Shown here: positions 1 through 4,806 of the stretch, in pieces
How the letters are laid out: every line of letters starts with the position of its first letter
How positions within the stretch are numbered: the first letter of the stretch is position 1
Assembly (NCBI GenBank): GCA_028290325.1
Contig: JAQGJY010000176.1
Location: 1-8,442, forward strand
Length of the DNA stretch: 8,442 nt
Direction: 5' to 3'
Origin: Tardiphaga sp.
GTDB lineage: Bacteria; Pseudomonadota; Alphaproteobacteria; Rhizobiales; Xanthobacteraceae
Made by a program: the position numbers and the translations under genes
Notes under the pieces: generated by a model
Told to the model about the DNA's origin: nothing
The model's database searches: none
The model's input: only the letters and a program-made list of their open reading frames with translations

Positions 1-1337
1 TCCATCACGCCGATGTCGCCGGTGCGGAAGAAACCGTCCGCCGTCATGACCTGCGCGGTCTCGTCCGGCCTGTTCCAATAGCCCGCCATCACCTGCGGTC
101 CCTTGGCGCAGATTTCGCCGGCCTGGCCGATCGGCATTTCGTTGCCGTCATCGTCGCGGATCGAGATGTAGGTCGAGGGCATCGGCAGGCCGATCGAGCC
201 GGAGAATTTGTCCGTGTCGGCCGGATTGCAGGTCAGCGACGGCGAGGTCTCCGACAGGCCATAGCCTTCGGACAGCGCGCAGCCCGTGGTCTTCAACCAT
301 TTTTCCGCGACCGCGCGTTGCGTCGCCATGCCGCCGCCGAACGAGGTCTTGAGCATGGAAAAATCCAGCTTGTCGAAGCCCGGCGTATTCAACAGCCCGT
401 TATAAAGCGTGTTGACGGCTGGGAAGCTGTTGATCTGATACTTCTGCAATTCCTTGACGAAGCCCGGCATGTCGCGCGGGTTCGGGATCAGCAGGTTGAC
501 GCCGCCGGCACGCATCGCCAGCAGGAAGCACGCCGTCAGCGCGAAGATATGATAAAGCGGCAGCGCGCAGACGATGAACAATTGCTCGACATGCGGCGGC
601 TTGTTCAGCGCCGGTTGCAGCCAGGCATCGTTCTGCAACACGTTCGACAGGATGTTGCGATGAAGCAGCGTCGCGCCTTTCGAGACCCCCGTGGTGCCGC
701 CGGTATATTGCAGGAAGGCGACGTCGTCAGGCCCGAGCTGCGGCTTGGTGAGCTTCATGCCGCGACCCGCCGCGACCGCGTCGTTGAAAGCGACCGCGCC
801 CGGCAACGCGTAAGCCGGCACCATCTTCTTGACGCGGCGAACCACGAGATTGACGATCATGCCCTTGAGCCCCAGCATGTCGCCCATGCTGCCGACGATG
901 ACATGCTTGACGTCGGTCCTGGCGATCACCTTCTCGACGGTGCTCGCGAAATTCTCCAGCACGATGATCGCTTCGGCGCCGGAATCCTTGAGCTGGTGTT
1001 CGAGTTCGCGCGGCGTGTAAAGCGGATTGACGTTGACGACGGCATAGCCGGCGCGCAGCACGGCTGACGTCGAGACCGGATATTGCATCACGTTCGGCAT
1101 CATCAGCGCGACCCGCGCGCCCTGCTTCAGACCCTTGCTTTGCAGGTAAGCGCCGAGCGCCAGCGACAATTCGTCGAGCTCACGATAGGTGATCGACTTG
1201 TCCATGCAGATGAAGGCTTTGCGGTCGCGGACTTTCGCGAAACTTTCTTCAAGCAGAGCGACCAGCGATGGATATTGCGTATTGTCGATATCGGCGGGCA
1301 CGCCGGCCGGATAATTCTTGAGCCAGATACGCTCCAT
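1..1337 (-). CDS. fadD: Long-chain-fatty-acid–CoA ligase (acyl-CoA synthetase), C-terminus cut by window edge
   Basis: This enzyme activates long-chain fatty acids: fatty acid + ATP + CoA gives acyl-CoA + AMP + PPi, feeding beta-oxidation and lipid synthesis at the inner face of the membrane. I translated 445 codons from the ATG at 1337 with no stop; the frame runs off the left edge. It belongs to the ANL (AMP-binding) superfamily. Visible motifs are the phosphate-binding loop YTGGTTGVSKGA (residues 211–222), the adenylate-binding YGLSET (359–364) and FFRTGD (436–441), whose Asp binds the ribose in this family. FadD proteins are about 560 residues, so roughly 115 are missing, including the mobile C-terminal domain and its catalytic Lys. 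The start is supported by a strong GAGGGGA Shine–Dalgarno and by the N-terminus MERIWLKNYP, typical of FadD. It lies 174 bases downstream of the carboxypeptidase gene on the same strand. The assignment as FadD rather than another acyl-CoA synthetase rests on overall resemblance. Confidence 0.93.
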   Translation of the reverse strand, partial: MERIWLKNYPAGVPADIDNTQYPSLVALLEESFAKVRDRKAFICMDKSITYRELDELSLALGAYLQSKGLKQGARVALMMPNVMQYPVSTSAVLRAGYAVVNVNPLYTPRELEHQLKDSGAEAIIVLENFASTVEKVIARTDVKHVIVGSMGDMLGLKGMIVNLVVRRVKKMVPAYALPGAVAFNDAVAAGRGMKLTKPQLGPDDVAFLQYTGGTTGVSKGATLLHRNILSNVLQNDAWLQPALNKPPHVEQLFIVCALPLYHIFALTACFLLAMRAGGVNLLIPNPRDMPGFVKELQKYQINSFPAVNTLYNGLLNTPGFDKLDFSMLKTSFGGGMATQRAVAEKWLKTTGCALSEGYGLSETSPSLTCNPADTDKFSGSIGLPMPSTYISIRDDDGNEMPIGQAGEICAKGPQVMAGYWNRPDETAQVMTADGFFRTGDIGVM

Positions 1338-1342
1338 GGTGT

Positions 1343-1349
1343 TCCCCTC
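1343..1349 (-). promoter_or_regulatory. Shine–Dalgarno of fadD
   Basis: The minus strand reads GAGGGGA five bases before the ATG at 1337. It is the strongest ribosome-binding site in the window and fixes the fadD start. Confidence 0.7.
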
Positions 1350-1359
1350 GGGTCTGATC

Positions 1360-1374
1360 GGAGCCTGAGGCTCC
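1360..1374. repeat. Perfect inverted repeat in the fadD leader (operator or hairpin candidate)
   Basis: GGAGCCT and AGGCTCC are perfect inverted copies around one central base. The element is flanked by two GATC-containing direct copies, TGATCGG at 1355–1361 and 1376–1382. It ends 22 bases upstream of the fadD ATG, just before the Shine–Dalgarno. As DNA it could be an operator for a dimeric regulator. As RNA it could fold as a 5-bp stem with a 5-base loop. I do not recognise it as the site of a named regulator. Confidence 0.5.
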
Positions 1375-1439
1375 TTGATCGGTCTGCGCGCCTATGCGCG
1401 CCAGCGTCCGCTCTTGCGACGGACTACCTGTTCCCCGAG

Positions 1440-1469
1440 AGTATTGAGCAATGACGCAACCGAACGCAA
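1440..1469 (-). promoter_or_regulatory. fadD: Weak sigma-70-like promoter candidate for fadD
   Basis: On the minus strand TTGCGT (1469–1464) and AATACT (1445–1440) are 18 bases apart, matching the consensus boxes at 3/6 and 4/6 positions. It lies in the gap between the carboxypeptidase gene and fadD and upstream of the palindrome, which is where a fadD promoter would be expected. The match is weak, and alphaproteobacterial promoters are hard to call by eye. Confidence 0.22.
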
Positions 1470-1511
1470 GCCGGTGTGACCCGCGACCTATTGGCCATTC
1501 GGCCGGAGCCG

Positions 1512-2993
1512 CTAGCTGCGCGGTGCGGCGGCCGCCGGTTTCGCAGCCGTCGTTGCGGCCGGCTTGGCTTTCGGCTTGGTGGCGAGCTTGGGTTTCGCGG
1601 GCACCGCCGCCGGCTTCTCGGCCGTCGTCACCGCAGGCTTGGCGACAGAAGGCTTCGCAACAGAAGGTTTGGCGGCAGCGGGCTTGGCCGGCTTCGCGGC
1701 TTTCGTATCAACCATGATGCTGACGCGGGCTGCTTTGGTATCGGCGGCGGCGTCGCTGGCGGCGGCGTCGGGCTTGGCGGCAACCGTCGTCTTCTTGCCT
1801 TTGCCTTTGCCGACGCGGGGCTTCGGCGTCTGCTTCTGTTCCTCGACCGCATTGGCGGCGATCAGATCCGCGCCGGTTTTCTTTGGCCCGGTATAGACGA
1901 TGACGGGTTCGGACGGCGACGGCGCCGCTGCCAGCATATCGACGGGGCGCAATTTCGGGGCCTGCATACCCGCCGCGAAAAACGCCACGGCGGCGCCCGT
2001 CTCGCCGGTCGCAGTAGTGCTCGCGACTTCGTCCTCGGTCTCGGTCGCCGGCTTCTTGCGCTTCGGGCCGCACATCTCGTCGCGGAGGTTGGGCGGATCG
2101 ACGTTGACTGGCACCAGATCATCGACGTTGCCGAGCGCGGGCCGCAGCCATGACAGGTTGTTCGCGGAAAAACCTTTCTCCAGCAACTGCGCGGCACGGA
2201 CGCCGCGCATCTGGCCCGACGACGCGCCGAGCACGACGGCGATCAGCCGCTTGTTGTTGCGCGTCGCGGTCGCCACGAGATTGAATCCGGAGGCGCAAAT
2301 GAAACCGGTTTTCATGCCGTCCGCGCCGGGAAAGCGGCCGATCAGACGATTGAAATTCTGCGTCACGCGGCGACCGAATTTGATCGCCGGGATGTGCACG
2401 AAGTACTCGTATTCCGGCAGGTCGCGAATGATCGCGCGGGCCAGGATCGCAAGGTCGCGGGCCGATGTGATCTGGCCTTCGGCGGGCAGGCCATTGGGAT
2501 TGACGTAACTGGTCTGGGTCATGCCGAGGCGCGCGGCATTCTCGTTCATCAGCGCGGAAAAGCCATCGATCGAACCGCCGACGCCTTCCGCCAGCACCAC
2601 CGCCATGTCGTTGGCGGACTTCACCATCATCATCTTCAGCGCGTTGTCGATGGTGACCTGCGTCCCGGAGCGAAAGCCCATCTTGGATGGCGACTGCGCG
2701 GCGGCGATCGGCGAGACCGTCACCAGCGTGTCGAGCGTGATGCGGCCTTCCTTGACCGCCTTCAACGTCACGTACGTCGTCATCAGTTTCGTCACCGACG
2801 CCGGATACCACGGTATCGTCGCGTTCTCGGCCTGCAACACTTTACCGGTATCGGCTTCGACCACCAGAAGCGCCTCGGCGCGGGCGGCGAGCGGCGACAG
2901 TGCGATCACGGCAACGCCGACTGCGAAGGCGACGGATTTCAACGACGAGACACACGACACGGTAGGCAACGGCACCATCCTGTTTCGGTTCAT
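1512..2993 (-). CDS. D-alanyl-D-alanine carboxypeptidase (peptidase S11, DacA/DacF-like) with Lys/Ala/Pro-rich C-terminal tail
   Basis: This is a penicillin-binding DD-carboxypeptidase that removes the terminal D-Ala from peptidoglycan pentapeptides in the periplasm, limiting cross-linking. It has 493 residues. An N-terminal signal peptide (hydrophobic 19–36) ends in AARA before Glu40. The catalytic domain spans about 40–285 and carries all three serine-transferase motifs: SVTK (Ser66 nucleophile, Lys69), SAN (126–128) and KTG (228–230). After a linker, residues about 390–493 are low-complexity and rich in Lys, Ala and Pro, with repeated AKP units. I see neither a PBP5-type C-terminal amphipathic anchor nor a clear PBP5 beta domain. 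The first ATG is used because it precedes a full signal peptide; a second Met at residue 6 is possible. The Shine–Dalgarno is weak (GTGAG). The gene follows the small secreted protein on the same strand after 180 bases. The family call is secure; the physiological role among DD-carboxypeptidases is not determined. Confidence 0.94.
   Translation of the reverse strand: MNRNRMVPLPTVSCVSSLKSVAFAVGVAVIALSPLAARAEALLVVEADTGKVLQAENATIPWYPASVTKLMTTYVTLKAVKEGRITLDTLVTVSPIAAAQSPSKMGFRSGTQVTIDNALKMMMVKSANDMAVVLAEGVGGSIDGFSALMNENAARLGMTQTSYVNPNGLPAEGQITSARDLAILARAIIRDLPEYEYFVHIPAIKFGRRVTQNFNRLIGRFPGADGMKTGFICASGFNLVATATRNNKRLIAVVLGASSGQMRGVRAAQLLEKGFSANNLSWLRPALGNVDDLVPVNVDPPNLRDEMCGPKRKKPATETEDEVASTTATGETGAAVAFFAAGMQAPKLRPVDMLAAAPSPSEPVIVYTGPKKTGADLIAANAVEEQKQTPKPRVGKGKGKKTTVAAKPDAAASDAAADTKAARVSIMVDTKAAKPAKPAAAKPSVAKPSVAKPAVTTAEKPAAVPAKPKLATKPKAKPAATTAAKPAAAAPRS
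1636..1680. repeat. 15-bp tandem repeats inside the carboxypeptidase tail
   Basis: Three adjacent 15-base units begin at 1636, 1651 and 1666. The first two are GGCTTGGCGACAGAA and GGCTTCGCAACAGAA; the third is more diverged. They encode the in-frame peptide repeat KPSVA (minus strand). Because the unit is a multiple of three, slippage would lengthen or shorten the tail without breaking the frame. Confidence 0.7.
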
Positions 2994-3147
2994 TACGACG
3001 AACTCACAGCGCGCTGGTCAGCAAGGCCTCACAATTGCGGTCTTGCATGTCAATCCTGACCACGCGGAGGCGGTGCAGCGGATGGCAAGCTATACCGGCC
3101 CGCCAGATCAGAACAGGGGCGCGGCCATTCAATCGGGGATGAAAGGG

Positions 3148-3160
3148 GCCGAATTTCGGC
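3148..3160. repeat. Short palindrome after the small secreted-protein gene
   Basis: GCCGAA and TTCGGC form a perfect inverted repeat with a single central T, 13 bases downstream of the stop codon at 3174. On the minus strand it is followed by CCCCTTTC, so it could be a weak transcription terminator for the upstream gene. The T-run is too short to call one firmly. An operator in the carboxypeptidase leader is also possible. Confidence 0.3.
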
Positions 3161-3173
3161 GGATCGCTGTCGC

Positions 3174-3623
3174 TCAGGGCTTTGCGACGACGCTCCACTT
3201 CGTCACCACGGCCTCGCTCATGACGCCCGCTTCCTCGGCGCAGGCGACCTGATCGACCTTCAAAGCGATCTGCTTGCCGATGAACTTTTTCAGCTGCGTG
3301 GCCTGCGCGTCATTGTCAGCGACGATCTGGAACGTCTCCGGCCCGGTTTCGAGATTGCACAGCCCGCCCGGCGCCGGTAATCGGCGCGGCTCGCTGACCA
3401 GTTGATAGGTTGCGAGCCGCTTGCCTTTGACCTTGCCACGCAGTTTCATCGCGTTGAGCTGGCCGCTGAGCACGTCGCCGAGTTTCATCGCCACCGGCGC
3501 TTTGGGCTTTTCGACATCGTCCCGCGAGGCCGGCGGCGCCGTCTGCGCCAACGTCGCGCTCGAAACCGATACCGCGAGCAGGGCGGCGAGAACAAACCGT
3601 GACGTGAAGTAAGACAGTTTCAT
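3174..3623 (-). CDS. Small secreted/periplasmic protein of unknown function
   Basis: I do not recognise this 149-residue protein. It starts with a classic Sec signal peptide: MKLSYFTSR, a hydrophobic stretch at about 10–22, and a TLA site cleaving near residue 26. The mature part is about 123 residues. It begins with a short polar Pro/Ala/Lys segment and continues as a mixed, probably beta-rich domain. It contains exactly two cysteines, Cys89 (GGLCN) and Cys128 (VACAEE), which could form a periplasmic disulfide. It is not a lipoprotein, as there is no lipobox Cys. The gene sits between recR (124 bases upstream) and the carboxypeptidase (180 bases downstream), all on the same strand. The spacing does not demand co-transcription. 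Codon use and GC-rich third positions resemble its neighbours, and the signal peptide argues for a real gene rather than a chance frame. Confidence 0.8.
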   Translation of the reverse strand: MKLSYFTSRFVLAALLAVSVSSATLAQTAPPASRDDVEKPKAPVAMKLGDVLSGQLNAMKLRGKVKGKRLATYQLVSEPRRLPAPGGLCNLETGPETFQIVADNDAQATQLKKFIGKQIALKVDQVACAEEAGVMSEAVVTKWSVVAKP

Positions 3624-3747
3624 AAAGTGAGTTCCAGTCGAGTCAAAACGCCGAGGCCCGGTTTAAAGCGGGATAATCGAGCAAGATCGTGATGTCATCG
3701 ATGGATCGCGCGCACCATTCAAAACAATGTGCTCGAGGGCGCGTGCT

Positions 3748-4353
3748 TTAGAACAACGTGCGCTGGCGCATCGCAGCCGACAGCGTGCCCTCGTCGAGAT
3801 AATCGAGTTCGCCGCCGACCGGCACGCCATGCGCGAGGCGTGTCACTTTCACGCCGGCGTCCTGCAACAGGTCGGTGATGTAATGCGCGGTGGTCTGGCC
3901 ATCGACCGTGGCGTTCAGCGCCAGAATGATTTCCGTGACGCGATCGTCATGCGCGCGCGACACCAGAGCATCAATCGACAAATCGTCCGGACCGATGCCA
4001 TCGAGCGGCGACAACGTCGCGCCGAGCACGTGATAACGCCCCCGCGTCGCCTGCGCGCGTTCCAGCGCCCAGAGATCGGCGACGTCGGCGACGACGACGA
4101 GGATCGCCGGATCGCGTCTGGTATCGCAACAGATCGTGCAGGGATTTTGCGTATCGATGTTGCCGCATGTGTGACAGACCTCGATCTTCGCGATCGCGAC
4201 CTGCAGCGCATCCGCCAGCGGCGTCATCAGCGCCTCGCGCTTCTTGATGAGATGCAACGCCGCGCGCCGCGCCGAGCGCGGCCCGAGCCCCGGCAGCTTC
4301 GACAGCAGTTGAATCAGCCGCTCGATTTCGGGACCGGCAACGGACGAGGCCAT
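3748..4353 (-). CDS. recR: Recombination mediator protein RecR
   Basis: RecR works with RecF/RecO to load RecA at gaps in single-stranded DNA during daughter-strand gap repair. The 201-residue length is standard. In order, it shows a helix-hairpin-helix with LPGLGPRSARRAALHL (20–35); a C4 zinc finger Cys60-x2-Cys63 and Cys72-x2-Cys75; a Toprim domain from about 81 including Glu98, GRYHVLGATLSPLDGIGP (105–122) and LNATVDGQTTAHYI (146–159); and the C-terminal HGVPVGGELDYLDEGTL (175–191). All key residues are present. The start is fixed because an in-frame TAA lies immediately before the ATG. No Shine–Dalgarno is visible. It follows ybaB by 106 bases in the common dnaX–ybaB–recR order, but a hairpin and a DnaA box lie in that gap, so it may have a promoter of its own. 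Confidence 0.97.
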   Translation of the reverse strand: MASSVAGPEIERLIQLLSKLPGLGPRSARRAALHLIKKREALMTPLADALQVAIAKIEVCHTCGNIDTQNPCTICCDTRRDPAILVVVADVADLWALERAQATRGRYHVLGATLSPLDGIGPDDLSIDALVSRAHDDRVTEIILALNATVDGQTTAHYITDLLQDAGVKVTRLAHGVPVGGELDYLDEGTLSAAMRQRTLF

Positions 4354-4360
4354 TTAGATT

Positions 4361-4366
4361 ATTATC
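4361..4366 (-). promoter_or_regulatory. recR: Possible −10 element giving a leaderless recR transcript
   Basis: The minus strand reads GATAAT, five of six matches to TATAAT, followed by seven bases and then the recR ATG. If used, transcription would start at or next to the A of the start codon. The absence of a Shine–Dalgarno and the in-frame stop just before the ATG fit a leaderless start. No convincing −35 box lies 16–18 bases upstream, which weakens the case. Read-through from dnaX–ybaB is the alternative. Confidence 0.3.
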
Positions 4367-4370
4367 CACA
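4362..4370 (+). promoter_or_regulatory. Perfect DnaA box upstream of recR
   Basis: TTATCCACA matches the consensus 9-mer for the replication initiator DnaA exactly. It lies 8 bases before the recR start codon and overlaps the candidate −10 element. An AT-rich 9-mer like this is unlikely by chance in 8.4 kb of GC-rich DNA. My rough estimate, assuming about 62% GC, is well under 0.1 expected on both strands. Only one box is seen, so this is a possible regulatory site rather than an origin. Confidence 0.5.
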
Positions 4371-4388
4371 AGAGGTATTGCGCGAGAG

Positions 4389-4423
4389 TGCGTCGTTCCT
4401 CCCACAAGGCGGGAGGGGACGCA
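4389..4423. repeat. Strong intergenic hairpin between ybaB and recR (REP-like candidate)
   Basis: Two stacked stems form a long imperfect palindrome: TGCGTC (4389–4394) with GACGCA (4418–4423), and CCTCCC (4398–4403) with GGGAGG (4411–4416) around a 7-base loop. There is no T-run on either strand, so it is not a standard intrinsic terminator. The CCTCCC…GGGAGG core resembles the dispersed palindromes common between genes in Rhizobiales. That resemblance is from memory. It could protect the dnaX–ybaB message end or uncouple recR from it. Confidence 0.5.
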
Positions 4424-4459
4424 GACCATCGGCGTTTCAATACATTTCGAAAAATGCCT

Positions 4460-4780
4460 CTACCCCAACCCCATGCCCGGCGGTAGGCCGAGTCCGCCGG
4501 TGAGCGCGGACATCTTGTCCTGCATCGCGGCTTCGGCCTTGCGGCGCGCATCGCCCATCGCCGTGACCAGAAGGTCTTCGAGAATTTCGCGCTCGTCGGC
4601 TTTCATCAGCGACGGATCGATCTTCACCGCCTTCACGTCCATCTTCGCGGTCATGCGCACATTGACGAGACCGCCGCCGGACACGCCCTCGACCTCGATG
4701 GTCTCGAGCTCGTCCTGCATCGCCTTCATCTTGGATTGTAGCTGCGCCGCCTGCTTCATCATGCCGAGAAAGTCAGCCAT
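4460..4780 (-). CDS. ybaB: Nucleoid-associated protein, YbaB/EbfC family
   Basis: The 106-residue product is a small dimeric DNA-binding protein encoded between dnaX and recR in many bacteria. It binds DNA and affects nucleoid structure and expression. It begins MADFLGMMKQAAQLQSKMKA, the usual amphipathic helix 1. The strand region EVEGVSGGGLVNVRMT (about 29–44) contains the family hallmark of a short beta-hairpin after the first helix. A C-terminal helix follows (about 60–90), then a Gly/Pro-Met-rich tail, GGLGLPPGMGLG. Six further codons upstream (from 4798) are open, but the GAGG Shine–Dalgarno lies inside them and the family N-terminus is MADFLGMMKQ, so I place the start at 4780. It begins 26 bases after the dnaX stop and is almost certainly co-transcribed with it. 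Confidence 0.95.
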   Translation of the reverse strand: MADFLGMMKQAAQLQSKMKAMQDELETIEVEGVSGGGLVNVRMTAKMDVKAVKIDPSLMKADEREILEDLLVTAMGDARRKAEAAMQDKMSALTGGLGLPPGMGLG

Positions 4781-4787
4781 CGTATCG

Positions 4788-4793
4788 TCCTCT
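4788..4793 (-). promoter_or_regulatory. ybaB: Shine–Dalgarno of ybaB (decides the start)
   Basis: The minus strand reads AGAGGA seven bases before the ATG at 4780. It falls within the alternative longer reading and so argues for the shorter 106-residue protein. Confidence 0.6.
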
Positions 4794-4806
4794 TTCAAGC
4801 CCCGGA

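Noticed and set aside
1386..1401. GCGCGC–CTAT–GCGCGC hairpin between the carboxypeptidase gene and fadD
   Set aside because: The arms are self-complementary GC alternations common in such DNA, and no T-run follows, so it is weak evidence for a terminator.
318..1454. Plus-strand open frames across the left end
   Set aside because: They are antisense to fadD, whose frame carries all expected AMP-binding motifs. The fadD frame is easily missed because it runs off the window without a stop.
3048..3053. Perfect TTGACA on the minus strand upstream of the carboxypeptidase gene
   Set aside because: No acceptable −10 box is found 16–18 bases downstream (GAGGCC there), so I do not call a promoter.
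3718..3747. Hairpin GCAC…GTGC downstream of recR as a terminator
   Set aside because: The stem needs a bulge and there is no T-run in the minus-strand direction.
4362..4370. Replication origin around the DnaA box
   Set aside because: Only a single box is present, with no cluster, no AT-rich unwinding region, and no dnaA, parA or hemE neighbours.
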